A stretch of DNA of 64,000 nucleotides from Sphingosinicella microcystinivorans (GTDB lineage: Bacteria; Pseudomonadota; Alphaproteobacteria; Sphingomonadales; Sphingomonadaceae). Made by a program: the position numbers and the translations under genes. Every line of letters starts with the position of its first letter. The first letter of the stretch is position 1. The stretch lies in contig NZ_RBWX01000012.1 of NCBI RefSeq assembly GCF_003634215.1, forward strand, positions 1 to 64,000, in the 5' to 3' direction. Of the stretch, positions 1 to 9,278 are shown in pieces. The notes beneath the pieces were generated by a model. That model saw only the letters and a program-made list of their open reading frames with translations. It searched no databases and had not been told where the DNA came from.

Positions 1-1
1 G

Positions 2-1504
2 AAGCCGCTGGTGCGGCGGCTGATGACCGACATGGAGGAGGACTTGGGCACGAAGCTCGACTGGGTGGCGGTCGATCACTTCAACACCGGCCATCCGCAC
101 AGCCATGTCATCGTTCGCGGCAAGGATGAACGCGGCCACGACCTCATCATCGCCAGGGACTATATCACCCACGGTATCCGCGCCCGCGCCGAGGCCATCG
201 TCAGCCTCGATCTTGGCCCGAGAACGGAGCAGGAAATCATCGCGGCCGCTGCGCGCGAGGTGGATGCCGAACGCTACACGGGGCTCGACCGGAAGCTGAT
301 CCAAGCAAGGAGCGACGACAGCCTTGTCCATCCCGGCCACCGTGACGGCACCGAGCAGGCGCTGCGCACCCGGCGCCTGCACAAGCTCGCGCGGCTCGGC
401 CTTGCCGAGGAGGTGCGCCCCGGCTGGTGGCGGCTCGATGAGAATCTAGAGCAGACACTCCGCCGCATGGGCGAGAAGGGCGACATCATCCGCACGATGC
501 AGCGCCAGCTTACCGCGCACGCTCTGGTACGGTCTCCGGCCGAGCAGCGCATCCACGATCCGAGCACGATGGAGACCATCGTCGGCAAGGTCGTTGCGCG
601 TGGCCTCTCCGACGAGCACGCCGACCGGCAGTACCTCATCGTCGATGGGCTCGGCGGCGAGGTTCACTATGTCGATATCGGCCAGGCCAGCACTGAGACC
701 GGGCACGGCAGCATCGTGCGCATCGCACCCACACCGCACGGCGTGCGTGATGCCGACCGCACCATCGCCGAGGTCGCCGCCGCGAGTGGCGGACGGTACA
801 ACATCGACCTGCACCTCAAGCACGATGCCCGCGCGACCGAGGACTTTGCCGAGGCGCATGTGCGGCGGCTCGAAGCCATGCGCCGGAAGACGGGCGGGGT
901 GACGCGCGAGCCGGACGGTACGTGGATCATCGCCGAGGATCACATCGAGCGGGTGCAAGACTACGAGGCCGCGCTCGCCAGGGCCCGGCCCGTCACGATC
1001 GAGATGCTGTCGACAAAGCCCCTCGAACAGTTGCCTGGCCACGACGGCGAGACCTGGCTCGACCGCGAGCTCGCGTCAGCAAAGCCTGAAGCGCTCCGGC
1101 GCGGGTTCGGCGCTGAGGTGCGTGCGGCGCTCAGGCAGCGTTTGCTCTGGCTGGAACGCGAGGGGCTCGGCCACGCCGAGGGCGAGGTGTTCACGATGAA
1201 GCCTGGCGCACTCGCTACGCTTCGCCAGCGCGAGCTGGGCCGTGTCGCCGTGCAGCTGTCGTCCGAGCTGGGCCTTTCCCACACACCGGCCCGAACCGGC
1301 GAGCACATCGAGGGCAGGGTGGCGCGCAGCGTCATGGTGGGCGACCACAAGTACAGTATCATCGAGAAGAGCCGCGAGTTCGCGCTCGTGCCCTGGCGCC
1401 CCGTGCTCGAACGCGGCATCGGAAAGCAGGTCTCCGGCATCGTCCGCGAAAGCGGCATCAGCTGGACGATCGGACGCAGCCGGGGGCTCTCGATCGGCAT
1501 GTAG
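2..1504 (+). CDS. VirD2-type relaxase with DUF3363 domain (5' end outside window)
   Basis: Nicks the transfer origin and pilots the DNA strand during conjugation or mobilisation. About 500 residues are visible and the frame is open to the left edge, so the N-terminus, where the catalytic tyrosine would be, is missing. The visible start carries the three-histidine metal site of HUH relaxases (HFNTG followed by HPHSH at about residues 25-36). The long remainder matches the DUF3363 region that follows the relaxase domain in alphaproteobacterial plasmid and ICE relaxases. The ribbon-helix-helix and AlpA-like genes downstream fit a mobilisation module. Family call is from motif and overall resemblance; plasmid versus integrated element cannot be decided here. 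Confidence 0.85.
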   Translation, partial: KPLVRRLMTDMEEDLGTKLDWVAVDHFNTGHPHSHVIVRGKDERGHDLIIARDYITHGIRARAEAIVSLDLGPRTEQEIIAAAAREVDAERYTGLDRKLIQARSDDSLVHPGHRDGTEQALRTRRLHKLARLGLAEEVRPGWWRLDENLEQTLRRMGEKGDIIRTMQRQLTAHALVRSPAEQRIHDPSTMETIVGKVVARGLSDEHADRQYLIVDGLGGEVHYVDIGQASTETGHGSIVRIAPTPHGVRDADRTIAEVAAASGGRYNIDLHLKHDARATEDFAEAHVRRLEAMRRKTGGVTREPDGTWIIAEDHIERVQDYEAALARARPVTIEMLSTKPLEQLPGHDGETWLDRELASAKPEALRRGFGAEVRAALRQRLLWLEREGLGHAEGEVFTMKPGALATLRQRELGRVAVQLSSELGLSHTPARTGEHIEGRVARSVMVGDHKYSIIEKSREFALVPWRPVLERGIGKQVSGIVRESGISWTIGRSRGLSIGM

Positions 1505-1510
1505 GGCTCG

Positions 1511-1526
1511 CCGCCAAGCTTGGCGG
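1511..1526. promoter_or_regulatory. 16-bp perfect palindrome between relaxase and RHH gene
   Basis: CCGCCAAGCTTGGCGG lies 6 bp after the relaxase stop codon and about 68 bp before the ribbon-helix-helix gene. It could be a short terminator stem (no T-tract follows) or the operator of the RHH protein, since RHH repressors bind short palindromes upstream of their own genes. Function is inference. Confidence 0.4.
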
Positions 1527-1594
1527 TGGAAAGGCGGTCCGTGACGGCAGTGAGGCCGTAGGCGCCCGCGCGCAGCGGCGCGATACTCCGCTCC

Positions 1595-1993
1595 ATGAAG
1601 ACGCGACACCAGTTCTACCTTCCCGATGACCTCACCGAGCAGCTGCATACGCTCGCGAAGAAGCCCGGCGCGTCGAAGACGCAGATCCTCACCGATGCGC
1701 TCCGCGCCTGGATCGACCGCAAGGCCGCGCGCGAACTCGACGCGCGGTTCGGACCCAGGCTCGACCGGCTCGCCACATACACCGAAGCGAACAGGCATAG
1801 CCTCGACGCCATCACCGAGATGCTGGCGCTGTTCATCCAGCACCAGCTGACCCTCGTCGCGCACCATCCGCCGTTCGATGACGACGCGCGGAAGCTTGGA
1901 GGTGAGCGCATCGATGCGTTCCTGGAGCTTGTCGAGCGGCGGCTCAGCGGCAAGGGCAAGCGGCAGCGGCTGCTTGGGGCGGATAGGACGTGA
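1595..1993 (+). CDS. Ribbon-helix-helix (CopG-like) DNA-binding protein
   Basis: Small protein of 132 residues. The N-terminus (MKTRHQFYLPDDLTEQLHTLA, then a helix with SKTQILTDALRAWID) has the strand-helix-helix pattern of CopG/MetJ-type regulators. The C-terminal half is helical and charged, with no recognisable domain. RHH proteins next to relaxase genes usually act as relaxosome accessory factors or autorepressors of mobilisation genes. The stop codon overlaps the GTG start of the next gene by 4 bp, so the two are translationally coupled. The role is inferred from fold and position. Confidence 0.7.
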   Translation: MKTRHQFYLPDDLTEQLHTLAKKPGASKTQILTDALRAWIDRKAARELDARFGPRLDRLATYTEANRHSLDAITEMLALFIQHQLTLVAHHPPFDDDARKLGGERIDAFLELVERRLSGKGKRQRLLGADRT

Positions 1994-2190
1994 GCGTCGA
2001 CACAAGCCCGCGACCCATCACCGTGCGCATCCCTGAGGCCTGCCGGATGACCGGGATTGGCAGGTCAAAGCTCTACGCGCTCATCAAGGCGGGTGACATA
2101 CCCAGGATCAAGGTCGGAAGCATGACGCTCGTACCGGTCAAGGGACTGGAGGGCTTCTTGGAAAGGTGCGGGCCAGAAACGGCCAGTTAG
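1990..2190 (+). CDS. AlpA/excisionase-like helix-turn-helix protein
   Basis: Sixty-six residues. The order IPEACRMTGIGRSKLYALI, then KAGDIPRIKVGS, is the MerR-like winged helix-turn-helix of the AlpA/Xis DNA-binding family (helix_turn_helix_17). Such proteins sit in plasmids and integrative elements as small activators or excision factors. It starts at GTG overlapping the upstream RHH stop (GTGA), so it belongs to the same transcription unit, and it is followed by a strong inverted repeat spanning its stop codon. Target genes are unknown. Confidence 0.7.
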   Translation: MSVDTSPRPITVRIPEACRMTGIGRSKLYALIKAGDIPRIKVGSMTLVPVKGLEGFLERCGPETAS

Positions 2191-2217
2191 CGCCCCAGTC
2201 TCAGCCGTAACTGGCCG
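2180..2217 (+). terminator. Long inverted repeat spanning the stop codon of the AlpA-like gene
   Basis: CGGCCAGTTA (2180-2189) and TAACTGGCCG (2208-2217) are perfect 10-bp arms with an 18-nt spacer. The TAG stop codon starts at the edge of the left arm. No T-run follows, so this would be a non-canonical terminator or an mRNA-stabilising stem. It may also mark the junction with the adjacent IS1380 element. Confidence 0.45.
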
Positions 2218-3775
2218 CGAGACGCTTGTCTGTAAGCGGCCGTTCGTCACCACGAGAACAAGACGGCTGCCTCCCCGGGGTTTCGGCGGCACGGCCGCGC
2301 GGGCTATGTGGGCGCAGGCTTGAGCGCGAGAACGATGGCGCGCAGCAGATCGGCGTCGGGACAGGCTGAGGCGAACGCGACGCGGATGCGGGTGGCGCTT
2401 TCCATGACGCGGGCAGCAACCTTGAGCAGCCGCAGGCGCAGGGTGGTAAACTCTGCCCTCGCCAGAGCGGCGGTCTTGGGGATCGCCTGCTGGACGCGCC
2501 ACAAGAGCCAGTAGGCGGCGGTGTGCAGGATCAGGCGCATCTGATTGGCATTGGCCGACCGGCACGAGGTGCGGTCACTGGCCAGCTGGGTCTTGTGCAG
2601 CTTGATCAGGTTCTCGGCCTGCCCGCGTGCGCAGTAGAGCGTGTCGTAGATGTGCTCGGCCGAGCCTTGGATCAGCGACGTGACGACATAGCGGATGTCC
2701 ATGCCCAGCGTGCTGGCTTCGATCCTGGCGACGACACGGCGCTGGCAGTTCCAGCTCTTCGCACCGTAGCGGTCTCGGCATAGCTCCGCAGCACCACCCG
2801 GCCTTCCTCTGCGCGGCGGACCGCGCAGGCATCAGCGGCAGTGACGATGACCGGATCAGCGCGCAGCGCGGCATTGGTCGGCAGGCCGAACACATAATCG
2901 ACGTCGGCCGCCTCGCAGAACGCCATGACCTCAGGGCGGCCGTAATGCCCGTCGCCGCGGATCGTGATGTGGGTATCAGGCCAGTGGCGGCGGATATGGC
3001 GCACCAGACGCCGGATATGCCCCGCCGCCTCCTTGCCCGATGGGGTCTTGCCGGTGCGCAGCAGCATCGCCACCGGCCTGCCGGTCGCGGTGTCGTAAAC
3101 ATGGATCGGCAGGAAGCAGCGCTCGCCATGATGGCCGTTCCAGAACGAGAGCTGCTGATAGCCGTGAACGACATCGCAGGTATCGTCGATATCCAGCGTC
3201 ACGGCTTCCGGAGCAGCGGGATAGCTGGCGCAGTAGATATCGATCATGGCCGCCAGCATCTTGCCCAGCTCGCGCGTGGTCGGCGCGTTCTCCCAGCGGC
3301 TCATCGTGGGTTGGCTGGCAAGTCCCGCACCTGCCCCCGGCAGCTTGCCCAGCGCCAGGCGGAACCCGGGATCATCGCGCAGAGCGTCGAGATCATCGGC
3401 GTCCTCATAGCCGCAGGCGATCGCCAGTACTCGGGCAAGGAAGATATCCTCAAGCCGATGGACCACCCGGGAAGGATCGCGGGGATCAGCAAGGCACGCC
3501 GCAAGCCGATGGCAGATCCCCATCATCCGCTCGGCTTGAGCCAGCACCAGCACGCCCCCATCCGAGGTCAGCCTGCCGCCATCAAACGCAGCTGTGACCT
3601 TCTTGCCGCGAACTGCTGGAAACGAAAAGACGGGCGCGCTATCATCGCATCCGGCGGGTGTGGTCTGTGGCATTTTTTGCCCCGTTGCAGGTCTGGCTTA
3701 AGCAACCACATTCCTACAACAATGCAAATGCTTATGCCACTCCCGCCAACCCTTCAGGCCACCGTCTGTGAATAA
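2191..3775 (-). mobile_element. IS1380-family insertion sequence, approximate extent
   Basis: Outer limits are set by the end of the AlpA-like gene on the left and the point where the TBDR homology stops on the right. I could not find a convincing terminal inverted repeat or target duplication by eye, so the borders are only brackets. The single gene inside is the frameshifted transposase. Confidence 0.5.
2304..3673 (-). pseudogene. IS1380-family transposase, one-base frameshift
   Basis: DDE transposase of the IS1380 family. The N-terminal two thirds (from 3673) carry the first two catalytic aspartates (TLDIDDTCDVV and TIRGDGHYG). The third acidic residue lies in GQAENLIKLHK, in another frame downstream. 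Near 2771 the reading frame breaks after SYAET: one extra C in a CC run of the coding strand would restore SYAETRYGAKSW and a 456-residue protein, the family's usual size. As written, the first product ends at 2672 without the catalytic Glu. Element termini could not be fixed, but must lie in about 2191-2303 and 3674-3775. The right side abuts the truncated C-terminus of the TBDR gene. Confidence 0.85.
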
Positions 3776-5939
3776 GAGCGGCTAGCGTGTTGATGATCAG
3801 CGCATTGAACAGGTTCTCGACCCGAGCCTGCACTTCAAAGCCCGACAAATTGATGCCTGCCCTCAGGTCCAGCGTCGTGGCACTCGGCACCTTCATGTTG
3901 GGGTTCAGCACAGTATTTGAATAGGAACTGGGCATGTCTGAGCGAAACCGTAGCGTCGAGCCGAAGCTCAGCTCGTTCCCATTGGCGAGCGGCAGACGGT
4001 AGTCGCCGATCAGGGCGAGCGTGAATTCCGGAGTCAACGGCAGCGGGTCTCCGGCAACTGCGCCGATGTTCGCAGACACGCCCGCGTCGACCTCGGTGAT
4101 GCGGGCATTCGTGTAGCCTGCGTTGGCCGCCAGCGTGAGGCCGGTCACAGGCCGCGCCACGACCTCCATTTCGGCACCATCCACGCGGGCGGCGCCGCCA
4201 TTCGCCTGCAGCACGATGTTGTTGAACAGGCCTTGCAGCTGGATGTCGGTCCAGTCGATCCGATAAATGGATGCGTTGATGTTGAACGTCCCTTCCAGCA
4301 CCGTAGCCCGAACGCCAGCTTCATAGTTCCAAACCGAGTCCGGACGGATGGTCGTCTGCGCGCCCGGCGGCGGAGCCGGATTGTTCTGCGGTCCGCCAGG
4401 TCGGAACCCGCTTGCCGCCCGCAGGAAGGTGCTGATGTCTGGTGTCGGCCGCCACCGCACCGTGCCGAGCCATGTCGTGACGGTGTCCTCGAACTCGAAG
4501 TTCGCGATGGCGCGGGGCCGATAGAATACGACGGAGTTGGGTCCGCCCGTCTGCGCCTTCTGTTCGTTCCGCGCGACACGGATGCCGCCCGTCACGTCGA
4601 AATTGTCCGTGAAGTAGAAGGTCAGGTTTCCATACCCCGCCAATTCCTTGTAGTCCGAACTGGTGGTCGTGCGCACCAGCACGTCGAAGGGCGATGCCAG
4701 CGGCGTTCCAGTGCTGTCGGCGATGAAGAGATTGGCACGATAGGTGTTACTCTCGTCGGTGTAGAACAGGCCTGCAAGGAATTCGAACCGTCCCAGCCGC
4801 TCGGAGACCAAGCGGGCTTCGGCCGTGAACTTGTCCATGTTGGGGCTGAAATCGCCTGTGGCCTGGGCATTGGCAGGAATGATACTGCCGAAACCGATCG
4901 CCCGAAGGAATGGGATGTAGACTTCCGTCAGATCAGAAAAGAGGTCTGTTCGATATTCGCCCTAGCTTACGGTCGCAATCAGGGAGGCACCACCGAAATC
5001 ATAATCGACCGAGCCCGAATACAGGCGGTATTCGAGCTTGCCGCTTTCGTCCTGCGCAGCACGATACTGATAACGTCCGTCGCGCGGCACAAGCGTCAGC
5101 GTCTCGTTGTCCTGACGTGCAGCACCCTTGTTTTCGATCGTCTGGATGGTGCCGCTGAGATCGACTACCAGCGCATCAACCGGCGTCCAGCGCACGGCCA
5201 GCTTGCCGCCCTTGATGATCGATTCATTCACATTGTCCGTCCCCAACTGGACATTGTCCGTCCAGCCGGGCGCCACGCGATAGACACCGTTTGCGCGCAC
5301 CGCGAGCTTGTCGCTAACGATCGGCACATTGACCGATGCGCGGGTGGACCAGCCCACGTCACCGCCATCCAGCGCAGTCACGTCGCCCTGAACGCGCGCC
5401 GAGACGCCCGACGGGTGGGGCCGGTTGGACACTATGCGGATAAGGCCGCCGAGGCTGTTGGCGCCATAGAGCGTTCCCTGCGGCCCCTTCAGCACCTCTA
5501 TGCGCGCAACGTCCGCTATGTCGGGATCCGGCGTCAGCAGGGCTCCCGCCGACAGGAAGCCGCTCGCGCTAAACGGCGTGTCGTCGATATAGACGGCCGA
5601 AGTGTTGGTGATGGACTGGGCGCCGGTGTTGAGACCCCGAATGATGAACGTGCCTTGCCCTGGGTTGCCAACGTCACGCTGGCTGAGCCCGGGGACAAGG
5701 CTGACATAGTCGCTGAAGCTGCGCACGCCCAGCGTCTCGAGCGTATCGCCTGACAGCGCCGTGACTGCGGCCGGCACATCCTGCAGCCGCTCATCACGTC
5801 GGCTCGCCGTCACCACGATGTCGCTCGAGAACAGCTCCGGGCGATCCGTCTCCGCTGTCGTCTGACTCCAGCCGGGCACTGCACCCACGAACGCCGTCGT
5901 GACTGCCAGCGCGAACCTTGGCACCCCACTATACGCCAT
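3732..5939 (-). pseudogene. TonB-dependent receptor with internal amber codon and altered C-terminus
   Basis: Outer-membrane active transporter. Start ATG at 5939 has a strong ribosome site (GGAGGGAG). A signal peptide ends near PGWSQ, followed by the plug domain (IVVTASRRDERLQDVP, IEVLKGPQGTLYG) and the barrel. Codon 326 (4964-4962) is TAG; the same frame continues without a shift through EYRTDLF and the rest of the barrel, so this is a point nonsense mutation. The protein ends LAALIHRRWPEGLAGVA instead of the usual terminal beta strand with aromatic last residue, suggesting that the adjacent IS1380 element removed the last residues. Divergent from a DUF885 peptidase with a shared candidate TetR operator between them. 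Probably non-functional. Confidence 0.85.
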
Positions 5940-5998
5940 CTGCCGTCTCCCTCCGCCGTAGATCTGTTGTGTGGTAGACAGGATCAAATAAGTGGCAT

Positions 5999-6018
5999 AA
6001 AATGCAATAGTGTATGTT
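5999..6018. promoter_or_regulatory. Candidate TetR operator A (between TBDR and DUF885 genes)
   Basis: Core ATGCAATAGTGTAT at 6002-6015, an imperfect palindrome. Its reverse complement ATACACTATTGCAT matches the core near the TetR gene (ATACACTACTGAAT) at 12 of 14 positions. It lies about 60 bp upstream of both divergent start codons. See also 11113-11126 and 11983-11996. Confidence 0.6.
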
Positions 6019-6074
6019 GAAGTCCGACGCACGAGGGGGCGGGGCATCGGCAGCTGGATCGAAGGAGGGTTGTC

Positions 6075-7898
6075 ATGAAGCTCGGACTGATCGGAGGGGC
6101 CGTTTCCCTCGCGCTCGCATCGGCCGGTGGACCGGCCGCCGCAGGCGCACCCGCTGCACAGGCAGACCGCACGGCGGCGCTTGCGCCTGCCGCAGCTGCC
6201 AGCCAGGACGCCGCCGCGCGCGTTGCCGCCGCGCATGATGCTGTCCTCAGGGGTCTTACACCCCATGATGTAGCGATCAGGACCTACCTGGGGCTCGGCC
6301 TCCCGCGGTTCCGCCCAGACGATCGCGCCCGCCTCGATGCGGACGCAAGCTGGGCGCGCAAGCACCGTACAGTACTGGCTGCAATCGATCCGGCCACGCT
6401 CGACCCCCAGCAGCGCCTGACCCGAGCCTTCCTTGACAGGATGCTTGCCACGATCGAGGACCGCCCGGCGCTGTGGCTCACCAGCTTCCCCGTCACGCCC
6501 TACACGGCGAATTTCGAACATCAGCCCGTGCTGGCGCTTGCGGCCCAGGCACCTCTGCAGACAGCAGCGCAGCGGGCGGACTATCTGGCATCGCTCGAAA
6601 GTTACGGCCGCCTCGTTCGCTCGCAGGGGGCAAAGCTCGACACACAGGCGGCCGCGGGCATCCGCCTGCCGCGGCCCGCCATCCCGGGCGCGCGGACCGT
6701 GATGGAGAATTACGCGGCAGCTGCCGCCATGCTCGTACCGGCCGAGTCGCGGCTGGCGCATCTGCCGGCGGCAGAGCGTGCCGCCTTCCGGGACCAGGCT
6801 GCGGCACTGGTCCGAACCGACATCAGCCCCGCGTTCCTCGCCCTGCGTGACCGGCTCGACCGGTCCTATGCAGCGGCCGCGCCGGCCGCAGTCGGCCTCT
6901 CGCGCCTGCCCGGCGGCGAGGCGGCCTACCGCATTCTGGCCCGCGAAAGCACCGGCACGGACCTCACGCCAAAGGAAATCCACGCGATCGGTCTCGGGAT
7001 CATGGCCGACGGCGATGCAGAGCTGACGCAGATCTGGAAAGAGGTGGGCTTCAGCGGAACGCGCACAGAGTTTGCGCGACAGCTGTCGGCAGACCCGCGC
7101 TTCGCGGCGCGGACGCCCGCCGACATCGAAGCACTCTTCCGCCGCCACATGGCACGCATCGAACCGTTGCTGCCGCGCTACTTCGAACGGCTTCCCAAGG
7201 CGGGCTGGACGGTCGAACGTGCACCCCCGCATGTGGAGCAGGGGATGACCTACGGCTTCTATCGTCTGCCGACCCCCGGGCAGCCGGTCGGCGCCTACGT
7301 CTACAACGGGTCTGACCCGGCTGCGCGCAACTACGCCAATGCGGCAGCGCTCATCTATCACGAGCTTCTGCCGGGCCACCATCTGCACGGGGCCCTTCAG
7401 CAGGAAAACACCGCCTTGCCGCTCCTACGTCGGGTCGGCGAAATCGTGCCGGTAACGGCCTATACCGAAGGCTGGGCGGAATATGCCGCAGACCTCGCAG
7501 GCGAGATGGGGCTCTACGACACCCCTTACGACCGCTACGGTCGGCTCGTCATGCGGCTGTTCCTCGGCAATCGGCTCGTTGTCGACACCGGCCTCAACGC
7601 GCTCGGTTGGTCACTGGACGACGCGCGGGCCTACATGAAGGCGAACACATTCGCCTCCGATGCCGAGATCGAGAGCGAGCTGCTGCGCTATTCGACAGAT
7701 CTGCCGGGCCAGGCCCTAGCCTACGCGATCGGAAGCCGCGAATTCCACCGTATCCGCGCCGAGGCCGAGGACCGGATGGGGCCGACCTTCTCGCTGCCCG
7801 CCTTCCACACGGCAGTGCTCGAGACCGGCTCCGTGCCGATGGACCTGCTCGATGCGCATGTCCGCCTGGTGTTGCCCGGCCCCCCGCCCAGCCGGTGA
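6075..7898 (+). CDS. Secreted DUF885-family metallopeptidase-like protein
   Basis: 607 residues with an N-terminal signal peptide (MKLGLIGGAVSLALASAGG, cleavage after an Ala-rich stretch), so periplasmic or exported. The DUF885 signature is present near the C-terminal third: YHELLPGHHLH, a zinc-site motif of the HExxPGH type, and TEGWAEYA about 40 residues later. DUF885 proteins are related to M32/M2-like metallopeptidases, but the substrate is rarely known. Start ATG has GGAGG about 10 bases upstream. It is divergent from the broken TBDR, with candidate operator A between them. Together with the gamma-glutamyltranspeptidase-like and amidohydrolase genes it suggests breakdown of a peptide or amide compound. 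Confidence 0.85.
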   Translation: MKLGLIGGAVSLALASAGGPAAAGAPAAQADRTAALAPAAAASQDAAARVAAAHDAVLRGLTPHDVAIRTYLGLGLPRFRPDDRARLDADASWARKHRTVLAAIDPATLDPQQRLTRAFLDRMLATIEDRPALWLTSFPVTPYTANFEHQPVLALAAQAPLQTAAQRADYLASLESYGRLVRSQGAKLDTQAAAGIRLPRPAIPGARTVMENYAAAAAMLVPAESRLAHLPAAERAAFRDQAAALVRTDISPAFLALRDRLDRSYAAAAPAAVGLSRLPGGEAAYRILARESTGTDLTPKEIHAIGLGIMADGDAELTQIWKEVGFSGTRTEFARQLSADPRFAARTPADIEALFRRHMARIEPLLPRYFERLPKAGWTVERAPPHVEQGMTYGFYRLPTPGQPVGAYVYNGSDPAARNYANAAALIYHELLPGHHLHGALQQENTALPLLRRVGEIVPVTAYTEGWAEYAADLAGEMGLYDTPYDRYGRLVMRLFLGNRLVVDTGLNALGWSLDDARAYMKANTFASDAEIESELLRYSTDLPGQALAYAIGSREFHRIRAEAEDRMGPTFSLPAFHTAVLETGSVPMDLLDAHVRLVLPGPPPSR

Positions 7899-7931
7899 AG
7901 CGGGAGGGGCCGGCGCCAGGCGGCGCAGTCG

Positions 7932-9278
7932 TCAGTCCAGCTGCCGCTTCACGATCACCCCGCCCTTCATGACGAACCCCACACGCTCGACGACGCGGAT
8001 ATCGACGAGCGGATCGCCGTCGACCGCGATCAGGTCGGCATAGCGGCCGGGCGCCACGCGCCCGACGTCGGCCGCAGCGCCGAGCAGGTCGGCCGCGTTG
8101 CCGGTCGCGGCCTGGATTACCGCCATCGGAGGCACGCCGGCATCGACCATCAGGCCGAGCTCAACTCCGTTCTGACCGTCGCCGTCGAAGCCAAAGATGT
8201 CCGACCCGGCGGCGATGCGAACACCCGCGCGATAGGCAGCCCCCAGATTCCGGGCCATCAGGGGACCGACCTCCAGCATCTTCTCCGCCATGGTCGGTCC
8301 AAAGACCTCCGGCGTCTTGCGGGCCGTTTCGGTCAGCCTGTGGACCACCAGCAGGGTCGGCACCAGAACAGTGCCGTTCTTCCGCAGCAAGGCGTATGTC
8401 GCCTCGTCGCCATAGGAACCGTGCTCGATGGAATCGACACCCAGGCGCGACGCGCGCTCGATCGCGTCCTTGCCGTGGGCGTGGGCAGCGACCCGCATAC
8501 CCAGCGTGTGCGCCGTCTCTACCACGGCGCGGATCTCGTCGTCGGTCATGATGGTGGCCTTGGGATTGTCCCCCACCGACAGCACCCCACCCGATACATA
8601 GATCTTGATAAGGTCCGCCCCCTGCCGTTTCAGCAGGCGCACGCGATGCCGGGCTGCGTCAGCACCGTCGATCAGCAGCCCCGGCCAGTGCTGATGCGCC
8701 AGATCCGGATCGAGGCCGGTCGACAGATCGCTAGGCCCCGCGGTCGGCCCCAACGACGGGCCCGAGACCCACATGCGCGGCCCTTCGATCCGACCTTCTG
8801 CTATTGCGCGCTTAAGCGCCACTGCCATGGGCGCGTCGATCGAGCCGACATCGCGGACGCTGGTATAGCCCGCCAGCAGAGTGGCACGCGCCTGCGGCAC
8901 GGCGCGTAGCAACCGATCGTAAACACCGTTCGACACCAACTCGCGCACCTGGTCGCCGCCGAAATGGCCCATCAGCATGTGCACATGCATGTCGATGAGG
9001 CCCGGCAACACGGTCCTGCGCGAAAGATCGATCACCTCCGCCCCGTCGCGGGTGATGAAGCCGGGCACGATGCGGAGGATACGGTCGTCGCGGATCTCGA
9101 TCGAGACATCGGCACGTGGCGGTGCGCCGGTGCCGTCGATCAGCCGACCTGCATGTACGATCAGGTCCTTGGCGACGGCTGGGCCCGGAACGGCAAACAG
9201 CACTGCCGCAACGGCGACAAGCGCCCACACCCATCGGATGCGAAGCGTTGGTGCCGGCCTGTCAGAACGCCAGCGCAT
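7932..9278 (-). CDS. Secreted amidohydrolase (imidazolonepropionase/prolidase-like)
   Basis: 448 residues. The start at 9278 is preferred because CCGGAG lies 8 bases upstream and because it gives an N-terminal hydrophobic segment (WVWALVAVAAVLFAVPG) ending at AVA, a likely signal peptide. Metal-dependent hydrolase motifs are in order: DMHVHM (first two His), DLIKIYVSGG (bridging lysine), AAHAHG, EHGSYG and AAGSDIFG (last Asp). The family hydrolyses amide or dipeptide bonds (Xaa-Pro dipeptidase-like, imidazolonepropionase-like). The gene overlaps the end of the upstream gamma-glutamyltranspeptidase-like gene by 17 bp, so both are co-translated. Exact substrate unknown. Confidence 0.88.
   Translation of the reverse strand: MRWRSDRPAPTLRIRWVWALVAVAAVLFAVPGPAVAKDLIVHAGRLIDGTGAPPRADVSIEIRDDRILRIVPGFITRDGAEVIDLSRRTVLPGLIDMHVHMLMGHFGGDQVRELVSNGVYDRLLRAVPQARATLLAGYTSVRDVGSIDAPMAVALKRAIAEGRIEGPRMWVSGPSLGPTAGPSDLSTGLDPDLAHQHWPGLLIDGADAARHRVRLLKRQGADLIKIYVSGGVLSVGDNPKATIMTDDEIRAVVETAHTLGMRVAAHAHGKDAIERASRLGVDSIEHGSYGDEATYALLRKNGTVLVPTLLVVHRLTETARKTPEVFGPTMAEKMLEVGPLMARNLGAAYRAGVRIAAGSDIFGFDGDGQNGVELGLMVDAGVPPMAVIQAATGNAADLLGAAADVGRVAPGRYADLIAVDGDPLVDIRVVERVGFVMKGGVIVKRQLD

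Noticed and set aside
4233-5753. 506-codon open frame on the plus strand
   Set aside because: It lies antisense to the TonB-receptor gene, has no domain pattern and reflects GC-rich codon bias.
5940-7388. Long N-terminal extension of the TonB-receptor frame
   Set aside because: It overlaps the DUF885 gene on the opposite strand, and the ATG at 5939 has a strong ribosome site and signal peptide.
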